NCBI RefSeq assembly: GCF_041296385.1
Contig: NW_027184063.1
Span: 1,674,001 to 1,738,000, forward strand
DNA length: 64,000 nucleotides
Direction of reading: 5' to 3'
DNA from: Aphelocoma coerulescens
Taxonomy: Eukaryota > Chordata > Aves > Passeriformes > Corvidae
The notes under the pieces are model-generated. The model was not told the origin of the DNA, ran no database searches, and worked only from the letters and a program-made list of their open reading frames with translations. Position numbers and translations under genes: made by a program. Each line of letters starts with the position of its first letter. Position 1 is the first letter of the stretch. Positions 33,110 to 43,093 of this stretch are shown here, in pieces.

Positions 33110-33790
33110 GACAGGTGGGATTGGGGTGAGGGCTGGGGCTGGGATTGGGGCTGGAACAGGGATTGGGATTAGCTCTAATAATGGTATGGGATGTGGTCAG
33201 CCGCTAGGGTGGGGTTTGGATTTAGAGCTAAATGTGGTACTGGAGTGTGGGCCGGGGCTGGTGTTGAGGCTGGAGTTAGGGCTAAATTTGGCACTGGGGT
33301 TGGGGTTAGAGTTAGAATTGGGGCTGGGTTTGGAGTTAGGGCTGAATGTGGGATTTGGGATAAAGATGGAGGCTGGGTTTGGAGTTAGGGCTGAATGTGG
33401 TATTTGGGATAAAGATGGAGGCTGGGTTTGGAGTTAGGGCTGAATGTGGTATTTGGGATAAAGATGGAGGCTGGGTTTGGAGTTAGGGCTGAACGTGGGA
33501 TTTGGGATAAGGCTGGAGGCTGGGGAAGAGGCTGGAATTGCAGCTGGGATTGCCAGTCGGGCTAAATGTGGGATTTGTTTTGGGGCTGAGGGTTTAGAAA
33601 GGGGATGGGATTAGGGCTGGGGTTGGAGTTAGGGCTGAGATTTGGATTAGAGCTGGGATTGGGGTTAAGGCTAAACATGGGATTGGCTTTAGGGCTGGGG
33701 TTGGGATTGGGTCTGGGACTAGATGAGTCTGGGACTGGGATGAGATTAAACATGGGACTGTGAGTGTGTCTAAACGTGGAGTGAGATTGA
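33110..33790. repeat. GGGATT/TTAGGG-like repeat with a 49-bp minisatellite
   Basis: Loose repetition of GGGGCTGGGATT and GTTAGGGCT phrases. Inside, four near-perfect 49-bp units start at 33,323, 33,372, 33,421 and 33,470, each opening GCTGGGTTTGGAGTTAGGGC. No gene. Confidence 0.8.
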
Positions 33791-34224
33791 GATCAGGATC
33801 AGGGTGAGGTTTGGGACTGAGCGCACGCAGAGTGGGACAGCTGAGGTGTCACTGCACGATGTCCCTGGTTCTGTCCCAGCCCCCCTCAGGCACCTCCAAT
33901 CATGGGGGGCAGCTCGGTGGTCCAAGATCCAGGTGCTGCCACGCTGCCCCGCCATTCCACATGAGCATTCCAGGAAGGCAGCCCTGACTGTCACCCTTGG
34001 GGGTCTGGGATCAGCCTTCACATCCCTGGCGGAGCAGAGACAGAGAGGACGAGAGACTTTCCCCCTCTTATTCCTGTGGAAGGGTGAAGCCCAGCTGCCC
34101 TTTTCTTCTGCTGCCTCCTCATCTCCTCGGCTGAGGATGTCAAACTCCCCAGGAGCAGGAAGAAGCCCATTCCAGGTTTCCTTGTGTCTGCAGCCTGGAA
34201 CATCCACTCCCAGCAGAGCACTTT

Positions 34225-34917
34225 GTGAAAGCCCTGCTGAATGACAGCAGGAGGAGGTTTGTGAGAAAGGCAGGAAATTGTATTTTGATAGGAAATCACA
34301 ATTCCAAATTCTTTCTTTCTGTCTCGTTCATTTTCAGTCAGTTCTGGTCTGGTTTCCAGAGTGCCACCTTCTCAGCTGATTGTATTTGTGTTCTCCTTTC
34401 CCTTCTGCCTTTCTTTGCCTGCTCTGTTTGTCTCTCAGTGTCTCTCTGGAGCCAGGGCAGCTCCCACCAAAGGCCCGTCCCTGATTTTGTTCCCAATCCA
34501 CCAGCTAAAACAACCATGGATGAGGTGATGAAGGCTGGCAGTGAAATGTCACTGGAAGATCTTGCTGCACTTGGCTTTTGGCTCCTTCCTGAGAGCTTTG
34601 CCTTCAAGGGCAGGAACATTTTCTCCTTGCTGGGAACTGGAATTCCAGATGCCTGGAGGGTGTGCCGTGGATGCCAGAGGGGCATTCCCGAGGCTCGCAT
34701 GGTGCTGGTCCTGCCGTGCCTCCCACGGGAGCTGTGCATGGCCAGGGGACAAGGTGCAGCAGCTGGGTGGGCTCCCAGAGCAGACAGCAAAGGCTGCTTT
34801 GCTGGACATTTCCCAGCACATTCCCAGCTGGAAGCAGAGGGAGGAAGGAAAGGGAAGCGAGTCCCTGCCAGAAGCCCAGAAGGATTGGGGTGGGAAGGGA
34901 CCCTGCCCGTGGGTTAG
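34225..34917 (+). other. Third-copy counterpart of the doubtful open frame
   Basis: Third copy of the frame at 4,009-4,704, again 230 codons without a stop, and again with an equally open frame opposite at 34,549-35,037. It sits about 0.5 kb upstream of the zinc-finger promoter of this copy. Function unknown. Confidence 0.2.
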
Positions 34918-35441
34918 TGGGCTGAAAGCCAAGTGGAGCAAGACCTTACAATGCCATCTCCCTGCCAGCCTGTGCTGCTGACAGGAGCAGGGTGCCACTT
35001 TAGCCCTCTGTGGGTGGGACCAAACTGTGCATTCCACTCCCCTTATCTCATTTCTGATGAGCTGTTCATGATGGGTCCTTTGCAGGAAGCTGCCCAGTGC
35101 ACCCCCGACCCCTCAGGCTATGAGGAGCTGGCTGTTAAATGAGATAAGGAAGGAGAGGCAAACCCTGGGAGGCAGGGCAGTGTTTCTTTTTCTGCACACC
35201 AATGACTCAGCTGTGATAACTCCCTCGGGGGTAGCAGCAGCAGCACAGTCCCACCCAGCCTGAGGGCTCACCTCTGCTGATGGGCCATCATGGACTGAAT
35301 GGCCCCAGCACAATGGGCAGCTGCAAGGACTGAGACCATCAGGGCTCCCAAAATATCCCATGACTCCCAGGATGACATCATTCCATTGTGAAACTGCCCA
35401 CCCTGGGGGAGGGGCTGAGCATTCCCACCTGAACCTGAGCA

Positions 35442-35448
35442 TATAAAA
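35442..35448 (+). promoter_or_regulatory. TATA box, zinc-finger gene copy 3
   Basis: TATAAAA in the same context as at 5,228, followed by the same non-coding exon pattern (donor near 35,586, acceptor near 35,619). Confidence 0.55.
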
Positions 35449-35961
35449 TCTGGGTTTGAGGCCTTCTGGCAACACTCAGCAGATCCAGGGCAGGAGCAGA
35501 ACTCCAACAGGACTGTGGCCACTGCTGTCGACAAGACTGCACCCATCACTTGGACAGGACAGTGTGTCTACCACTGCAACCAACAGGTTTTGTTTTCTTT
35601 CCTTTTGCTTTGCATGCAGCGGGACCAGGTGGTGCTCAGCACAGGAACTAACCACCACCGTTCTGCTCTTGTCCCAGGGTGCCTGGTTATACTCAGCCTT
35701 TGTGGGTTACAGCTGTATCATGGTATTTCTTGTCATCTCTTTGGTGAATTGTAACTCCCACCTTCATCTCTCTTGGGGCAGATCAGTGGGGTTTATTTCT
35801 CGTGCCAGTTAAACCAGCACGGTGTTTGAGAGGATTTTACAGTCATGATATGCCCGGTGACTTCTAGAGAAGGACATGGGCGGGAGCAACCCCTAAGCCA
35901 ACACTCTCACACCTTGTTTTTCCCTCCAAACCAGGATTTCCCACTCCCAAACCTTGGCCAG

Positions 35962-37037
35962 ATGGAGGAGGAGGCTGTGAGAAAGAGGAAGATGCCCCGG
36001 GACACCCAGACAGGTGAGGAGGAAGTCCCTGCCCCTTTCCCCCTCTCTCCTGCTCCATCTCCCAGCCCAGCATCACCCCCGGCTGCAGGACAACCCCGCT
36101 GCCGATGCCATCCTGCCGGGGATGGACTGGGGGGATCTCCTTCCCCTTCCCTCTGGCACGGAGGCAAATCCCATCGTCTCCTTGTCCTTCCTCCCCAGAC
36201 AAGGAGCTGAGGATGGAGCCCAGGGAGGACAAATCCCCACGGCAACACCTGGTGGAAGAGGCCGTTTTGAGCAGCTCCACAGTGCAGGAATCCAACGGGG
36301 AGGAAAACCACCGGAGATCGTGCAGGAGGAGGGGCTGCAAACGCAGCCCAGGGAGTTGTGAGGAGGAAAGACCCACCCTGTGCCAGGAAGGTGGCCAGAG
36401 ATCCAGCCAGCATTCAGACGTGGTGGTCCATGAGCAGCGTCACGCTAGGGAGAAACGCTACAAGTGCTTGGAATATGCGAAGAGCTTCAGCCGGAGCACC
36501 AACCTGATCCACCACCAGTTGATCCATACTGGGGAACGGCCCTACGTGTGTGGGGAATGTGGGCAGAGCTTCAGACAGAGCTCCAACCTGATCCAACACC
36601 GGTTGATTCATACTGGGGAACGGCTCTATGTGTGTGGGGAATGTGGGAAGAGCTTCAGACAGAGCTCCAGCCTGATTCACCACCAGAAGATCCACACTGG
36701 CGAGAGGCCCTACGAGTGTGGCGAATGTGGGAAGACGTTTCAGACCAGCTCCAGAGTTCTCCTGCACCAGCGGATTCACACAGATGAGAGGCCCTTCCGC
36801 TGCCCCGACTGCGGGAAGGGCTTCAAGAGCAACTCCCACCTCATCAGGCACAAAGGCATCCACACCGGCGAGAGGCCCTACGAGTGTCCCGAGTGTGGGA
36901 AGAGCTTCAGGCAGAGATATAGTCTTAGCTGCCACCAGAGGATCCACACTGGGGAGAGGCCCTACGAGTGTCCCGAGTGTGGGAAGAGCTTCAGCCAGAG
37001 CTCTCACTTGACCAGACACCAACGGTCCCACCAGTAA
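35962..37037 (+). CDS. C2H2 zinc-finger protein, copy 3 (7 fingers)
   Basis: Predicted nuclear DNA-binding protein of 296 residues; coding exons 35,962-36,013 and 36,199-37,037, joined in phase 1. Leader [12 protein letters not shown], then the charged linker and seven finger units. Finger 1 has lost its second zinc cysteine (CLEYAKSF where the sisters have CLECAKSF), leaving six complete fingers. Finger 5 ([19 protein letters not shown]) has no counterpart in copies 1 and 2 and may come from another paralog or from finger exchange. The stop and the relic finger after it match the other copies. Confidence 0.82.
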
Positions 37038-37529
37038 GGGAAGCCCTGCGAGTGCCCCGAGTGCAGGAAAAGCTTTGTGCACTGCTCCAACTTCATCTCG
37101 CAGCAGAGGATCCCTGTGGGGTGATCCAGAGTGACCCCCGTTGGGCAGAGACCTGGTGACCCCTGTTCCAGATGATCCCCATTGTGGGGGGAAGATGTTT
37201 GAGAGATTTATTTCCCTTCTCATTCTCGTGCTCTGATTTCATTGCTAAGAAATGCAATCCCTGTCCCCAGACTGGGTCTGTTTTTCCGTGCTGGTGATCA
37301 GGGCAGGAGCTCTCCTGGTCCTTATCTCAGCTCCTGGGCCTTTCCTCAGCCAACCAAAGAAGTCACTAAACAATTTTGAGCCACTCTGAGCTTTTCTCGC
37401 TGATGACTGCCCAGGTGCCAGGCAGATCTGCTGCACAAAGACCTCCCCACCTGGGCCCCCCTCTCCTCCAGTGCCCCCCGGGAGCAGAATTAAGGGAGAG
37501 AGGGGAGGTTTCAGCACCTGCCCAGAGCT

Positions 37530-38096
37530 GGGGTTGGGGCAGCTGGGGCCATACTGGTGGCACTGGTGGTTCTGGGAGCCCCCCTGGCCACAGGCATGGA
37601 GCTCTGAGGTGAGCCAAGGAGTGGGACCCCCTAAAGCAAGAATGGGAAGGTGGATGAGGACTGGGGGATGATGGGAGAGGCGTGGAAAAGCTTAGAAATT
37701 GGGGAATGGAAGGATGGGATCTCAAAACTGGGCAGGAGGGGGGTGGGGATTGGGAGGATTGTGTGAAAAGGGTTGGGAAAGGGTTAAAAGGGGGGACTGG
37801 GACCCCCAAACTGATGGGGGCTGGGGCTGGCAGCTGGGGATTGATAGGAAAGGAGGGGAGAAAAGAGAAAAAGGGTGGAAATGAGGGTGGGACTGCAGGA
37901 AGGAAGGTCCCATGGCGGCCGTGGAGCAAGGGGTTGTGGAGTGGGGATCTGGGGTGGCCCCCTGAGCTCTTGGCTTGCTGTGGGGTGCTTGGGGCTGCTG
38001 GGGGGGCACCCCCTGACCTGTGTCCTGCATACACAGGGCTCTTCCAGCACGTGGTAAAGTCTGAGTGTCGCTTCATTAATGGTACCGACGAGGTGA
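37530..38096 (+). pseudogene. MHC class II beta pseudogene, copy 3
   Basis: The exon 1 leader (GAILVALVVLGAPLATG) is present at about 37,530-37,608 with no ATG and with the same TGA before the donor as in copy 1. Exon 2 starts at 38,037 and reads GLFQHVVKSECRFINGTDEV, closer to a working beta-1 domain than the other copies. After 20 codons it is cut at 38,096 by retroviral sequence. Confidence 0.82.
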
Positions 38097-40210
38097 AGTT
38101 ACCCCTCCAAAGTCTGAGGGAGAAATGGCTGCAAAGGTGGAAGCGCAGGCTCCCGACCCTGGGGGTGGAGCAGAGGAGAAACGAGCAGTCCTAGCTCCCG
38201 GCCGCAAATGGCACCGCACCACTCCCCTCTGCCGGACAGCGGATCATCGTCCGACGGTGAAGCAGCCTCTACGGCTTTGTCACCCACAGAGCCAGAGCCA
38301 GCCAGGGCTGCCGGGGGTCAGCCTCAAGAGGAGGAGAACCACCGAGAGATGATGCATGAAGTAATCAAGAAGCTTGCTGAATTGCCTACACGTCAGGACG
38401 CGCTGGAGTCTAAGGCTTGCGAAACCACACCATCAGCACCATGGCGTCCTGTGCACCCACCGGTCAAGAGAGCCACCAGAACTCCTGCGTTCCCGTCGGG
38501 AGAACCGAGCACAGTGCCTACGGCCCCTCCCTTCCTGCGAGAGGAGGTGCAGCCATCGCCTCCGTCAGCCCTGACGGCGAGGACTGATCCATTGTGACGG
38601 AGATGGAGTGGAGTTGTCCGTAATGCAAACATTCGGAGAGGTTTGCTTCTCGTAAGCATCCTAACCGGGTCCCGCGCAATGTTGACAGCAATCCGGAAGA
38701 GACAAAACATGTGGGTCACCCTAGCTGATTTAATGGGGCAAGGCTCCATGTGTCTGAGCCTGGCCACGCCAGGGGACCCATTTTGCACCTGTTTAATCGG
38801 GGTCCCACATTTTAACCCGCAAGACTTCCGAGGGATGCTAAACAGCAGCTCCCTGATAGGGAACGGCACAAACAATGGCAAGTGTTCAGGGCTGACCGGA
38901 CTCAAGCCTGCGCAGCAGCCTGCCTGCTGGCAAGGTGCATTCTTGATAAGCATCAATGTCACCATGGGAACACCAGAAGAGTTAGATCTACTGGGTTCCA
39001 CAAACCAAACTGGGGATGGTTACATGACATTCGAGCCTCCCGCTACCCGTCAATTAAATGTTAATAGGCGCCTTTGGGCCACTGTCGACCCTCTTGCAGA
39101 CTGGTTTCTGAGAAACCACGAGTCCGAAGCAATTTACAACCGAATCAACCTCGCGGGTCAAGCCCTGAAACGCCTCCCCAGTGGTACGTTCTTAATATGC
39201 GGTGACCGCGCGCGGAATGGGGTTCCAGCCAGCCCACATGGAGGACCGTGCTACTTAGGGAAACTCACTCTGTTCCATCCAGGCCTGCATCGACTCTTAA
39301 ATATCACCCACCGCACTAAAAGCAAGGTGCAGCGTTCAATCCATGAGCTCAAACGTAAAAGGAATGAAGATCCCGTCTTTTGGAATCGTAGTATAATTTG
39401 GCAAGCATCTATGTTTGTACCTGGTGCTTCAGCAGCCAAGGCTGACGCTATTTTGCATAAACTTGCTTGCTGGGTGAGGGATGAGCTAAACATAACTTTG
39501 CAGATGCTTAATGAGCTAAGCACAGATGTTACTAGTGTTAGACATGCAGTATTACAAAATCAAGTAGCCATTGATTTTCTACTACTAGCTCACGGCCGCA
39601 GCGATGAAAAGTTCCAGAGAATGTGCTGTATGAATCTTTCTGACCACTCTGTCTCAATTCACAAGCACCTCTCTGACCTCCAGAGGGGCCTGCACAAGCT
39701 TTGGGAGAATGACAACCCTATTGGAAATGGGCTTAAGGGTCTGAGTATCACCGGATGGCTGCGTACCTTAGAAGTAAAAGGCTGCCAATTGCTATTTGTA
39801 GTTAGATTAGGCTTAATAGTACTTGGGTGTATTTTTTCTTGCCTTAAAGTTGGGCTGCGAAAAATCATCGACCAGGCCTGGATTGCCCAAAAAGAAAACA
39901 AAGGATATGTAGAGGAATTCCTTGTGGAATGGGGGCATATGATACCCCAGGAGAGCTTGGGCACCCCAGGGTTGTTGCAGAAGCAACCCTGACGGGGCCT
40001 CAGGCTGAAGATAGGCTTGCAAGGCGCCTGCTAGCCGGCAGCCTTGAACAGCCTTGGCAAAGGGTATACACTGGTCAGCTCCCCCACTGCTTAGAGGCTT
40101 TCTCATGGGAAAGGGGCGTGACCTTTGCAAAGTATAACTTGGTGTAAGTAAACAATAAAACTGGAGCACGATGCTCAAATCATATTGGCGTTCGTGTCTC
40201 CAGCTGGTTC
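38097..40210 (+). mobile_element. Alpharetrovirus-like ERV remnant (env and 3' end)
   Basis: Begins abruptly inside MHC exon 2 without a 5' LTR, gag or pol. It contains an env gene and, after its stop at 39,992, an LTR-like stretch with TATAACTT near 40,133 and AATAAA at 40,154-40,159. The end near 40,210 is approximate. Loss of the 5' part may have come with the rearrangement that truncated the third duplicated copy. Confidence 0.65.
38208..39992 (+). pseudogene. Endogenous retroviral env, one premature stop
   Basis: Two open stretches in one frame, 38,208-38,597 (129 codons, Pro/Ser-rich leader region) and 38,598-39,992, are separated only by a TGA at 38,595-38,597. The long part encodes surface and transmembrane subunits: several N-glycosylation sites, a basic cleavage-type motif (LKRKR, about 39,349-39,363), a hydrophobic internal fusion-type segment (FVPGASAAKADAIL) and an immunosuppressive-type heptad region near 39,550-39,600. 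A CC pair follows (about 39,628), then a membrane anchor near 39,790-39,850. It resembles the avian leukosis/alpharetrovirus class. The first cysteine of the usual CX6CC motif is missing. The first ATG after the stop (38,679) leaves no clear signal peptide, so function is doubtful. Confidence 0.75.
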
Positions 40211-40236
40211 CCCTGCACCCGGGACCTCCCCCCCCT

Positions 40237-42050
40237 CTAAAAGAATCCACCCCCAAATTTCCGGATTTCCCTGGATGGCTCCCAGGCCAAAGCTGCCATG
40301 AGAGACAGGTCTGGCTCCCCTCGCCCATGGCGGCCACCTCTCATCTTCTTCCCAAACACCTGGAATTTGTGCTTTTCTTGCACATGGAAAAATCCCGTCC
40401 TTCTCAACAAGGTGCCCGTGGCCAAAACTGGGATTCCACCTCCCAAATTCCCAATATCCAGGGGTTGCTCCCAGACCAAAGCTGCCAGCGGATCCCAGGT
40501 CCAGCAGATCCCAGAGCCACCGTTCTCAACTCCTGTAGATCCCAAACCCAGCAGATCCCAGCCCCAGCAGATCCCGCCTCTGCATCTCTCAATCCCAGCA
40601 GGTCCCGGATCCCAGAGATCCCAGGGCTGGCGGATCCCAGTCCCACCCCTCCAGACCCCAGCGGGTCCCAGCCCTGCACCTCCCTGACCCAGCAGATCCC
40701 AGTTCCGGATCCCCACAGAGCGACTGCCCCAGGTCCAGCAGATCCCAGATCCCAGAGATCCCAGTTCCGGATCACCCCAGCAGCTGCTCATCCCAACCCC
40801 GGCAGATCTTGGATCTGGTCCCAACCCAGCAGATCCCAACCCCAGCAGATCCTGGATCTGATCCCAACCCAGAAGATCCCAGATCTGATCCCTGACCCGG
40901 CAGATCCCAATCCCGGCAGATCCCAACCCCAGCAGATCCTGGATCTGATCCCTGACTCACTCAGCAGATCCCAACCCTGGCAGATCCTGGATCTGATCCC
41001 TGACCCAGCAGACCCCAGATCTGATCCCTGACCCAGAAGATCCCAACCCCGGCAGACCCTGGATCTGATCCCAACCTGGAAGATCCCAGATCTGATCCCT
41101 GACCCGGCAGATCCCAACCCCGGCAGATCCCAACCCCAGCAGATCCCGGATCTAATCCCGACCCAGCAGATCCCAAGTACAGCAGATCCCAACCCCGGCA
41201 GATCCCAGATCCAGGAGATCCCAGATCTAAAAGATTCCAGTTCCAGATCATGCCAGACCCAGCAGATCCCAGTTCCAGCAGATCCCAAGCCCAGCAGATC
41301 CCAGTTCCAGCAGATCCCAAGCCCAGCAGATCCCAGTCCCCGTCCATCCCAGTTCCAGCAGATCCCAGACCTGGCAGATCCCAGATCCCGGAGATTCTGG
41401 GTCCGGATCATCCCAGACCCCATTCATCCCAGACCCGGCAGATCCTGGATGTGCGAGATTCCAGTTCCGGATCACCCCGCCCCCGTCCATCCCAGACCCG
41501 GCCGATCCCGGATCCCGGAGATTCCAGTTCCGGATCATCCCAGTGCCCGTCCATCCCGGATCCTGGAGATTCCAGTTCCAGATCATCCCAGCCCCCATCC
41601 ATCCTGGATCTTGGAGATTCCAGTTCCAGATCATCCCGGTGCCCGTCCATCCCAGACCCATCAGATCCCAGATCCCAGAGATTCCAGTTCCGGATCATCC
41701 CGATGCCCATCCATCCCAGATCCCGGAGATTCCAGTTCCGTATCATCCTGGTCCCCATCCATCCCAGACCCGGCCAATCCCGGATCCTGGAGATCCCAGT
41801 TCCGGATCATCCCGCCCCATCCATCCTGGATCCCGGAGATTCCAGTTCCGGATCATCCCGCCCCATCCATCCGGGATCCCGGAGATTCCAGTTCCGGATC
41901 ATCCCAGCCCATCCATCCCAGATCCCGGAGATTCCAGTTCCGGATCATCCCGGCCCATCCATCCCGGATCCCGGAGATTCCAGTTCCGGATCATCCCGGC
42001 TCCTGTCCATCCCAGACCTGGCGGATCCCGGATCCTCCCTCCTCCCCCCT
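40237..42050. repeat. CAGATCCCAG-type tandem array, grading into 46-bp units
   Basis: From about 40,490 units of about 11-17 bases built on CAGATCCCAGTTCCAG repeat. From about 41,450 to 42,010 they become more regular, about 46 bases, each with GGAGATTCCAGTTCCGG and ATCATCCC. Long open frames across it are repeat artefacts. 40,211-40,490 is transitional, with nothing recognised. Confidence 0.85.
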
Positions 42051-42635
42051 CCCCCAAACCTGACCCCGTCCTGACCACGCCCCTCATTAGCATCTCATTT
42101 GCACAAGAAACCCTTAATTTCCCCCGAAACACCCCCAGAGACCCTCCCTGTGCCCCTCATTTGCATCTAATTTGCATAAACAGACCTTGATAGCCCCCAA
42201 ATCCCCCCGGGACCCCTCAAGAAACCTACCCATGCCCCTCATTAGCATCTCATTTGCATAAACACCCCCCAAATGCCCCAGGACTCCTGCAGAGACTGCA
42301 GCCCCTCATTAGCATCTCATTTGCATAAGAACTCCTTAATTTCCCCTAAATCTCCACAAAACACCCCCAGAGACCCTCCCTGTGCCCCTAATTTGCATCG
42401 AATTTGCATAAACGTGCCTTGATAGCCCCCAAATCCACCCAGGCCCCTCAAGAAACCATCCCGTGCCCCTCATTAGCATCTCATTTCCATAACTCCTCAA
42501 AACCCATCCAGAGACTCTCCCACACCCTTCATTAGCATCTCCTTTGCATAAATACCCCCAAGCTCCCCAGGACCCCCTGCAGAGACCATTTGCACCCCCT
42601 CATTAGCATCTCATTTGCATAATCCACACACAGCC
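42051..42635. promoter_or_regulatory. Octamer motif array
   Basis: Seven exact ATTTGCAT octamers at 42,159, 42,170, 42,252, 42,319, 42,391, 42,402 and 42,613, plus near-matches at about 42,097 and 42,541. Most sit in the phrase CTCATTAGCATCTCATTTGCATAA. Octamers bind POU factors such as Oct-1/Oct-2, the latter active in B cells. The array lies just 3' of the receptor gene's polyadenylation signal. It may be a lymphoid control element or simply a repeat that contains the motif. Confidence 0.5.
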
Positions 42636-42639
42636 CAGA

Positions 42640-43010
42640 ATCGACCAATCAGTACACGGCGCCGCCAGGCTCCACCAATCCTCATTGGCTGCCTTGGCCC
42701 GGCCCCGCCCACCGCCGCCATCTTGTCAGCCATATTTGGGGCGTGTCCTTTATTCTGGCGGCCATCTTGGGGCGTGGTCTCGGCGCCATTTTGTAGGCGT
42801 GTCTTTTGTGCTGGTGGCCACCTTGGGGTGTGGTTTTGGCCATTTTGGGGGTGTGGTTTTGGCCACCTTGGGGGCGTGGTTTTGGCCATTTTGGGGGTGT
42901 GGTTTTGGCCACCTTGGGGGCGTGGTTTTGGCCACCTTGGGGGCGTGGATTCGGCCATTTTGGGGGCGTGGTCTCGGCGGCAGCGGCGGCCATCTTGGTG
43001 GGCGTGGCCA
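42640..43010. promoter_or_regulatory. CCAAT/GC boxes and alternating YY1-KLF-like array
   Basis: Starts with CCAATCA (about 42,644), CCAATCC (42,675), ATTGGC (42,684) and CCCCGCCC (42,702). Then eleven CCATNTTGG or CCACCTTGG motifs follow, about 23 bases apart from 42,838 on; seven keep the exact YY1 core CCATNTTG. They alternate with GGGGCGTGG or GGGGTGTGG, the KLF/Sp type. It lies in the 3' untranslated part of the receptor gene and could also act as a CpG promoter on the plus strand. Confidence 0.5.
42749..42754 (-). terminator. Polyadenylation signal of the Ig receptor gene
   Basis: AATAAA on the minus strand, about 260 bases after the stop codon at 43,014; the only such signal close to the end of the gene. 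Confidence 0.5.
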
Positions 43011-43013
43011 GGC

Positions 43014-43093
43014 TCAGGTGGCCACTTCGACGTCCCCCATGGGGAAGGCCCCGGTGTCGTCCCCGGGGCGCAGCCCCCGCCAGCGGGAACCAC
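43014..43093 (-). CDS. Ig receptor exon 8: cytoplasmic tail and stop
   Basis: Acceptor CCCCATCCAG, then GGSRWRGLRPGDDTGAF and MGDVEVAT before TGA at 43,014. Phase fits exon 7. No tyrosine, so no ITIM, ITSM or ITAM. Least certain exon, since another 3' exon may exist. Confidence 0.6.

Larger units (their letters stand above)
33903..38096 (+). repeat. Third copy of the duplicated unit, second block
   Basis: Direct copy of about 3,690-7,825 of the left arm, containing the zinc-finger gene and MHC class II beta remnants. It lacks about 117 bases near 37,620 and ends abruptly inside the MHC exon 2 homology at 38,096, where env-bearing retroviral sequence begins. The two blocks together were once contiguous, as left-arm 3,673 and 3,690 are adjacent. 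Confidence 0.88.

Noticed and set aside
40171..42190. Open frames of about 270 codons in both directions with DPADPRS or WNLLGLG repeats
   Set aside because: Products of the CAGATCCCAG tandem array; no conserved start, no domain, several frames open at once.
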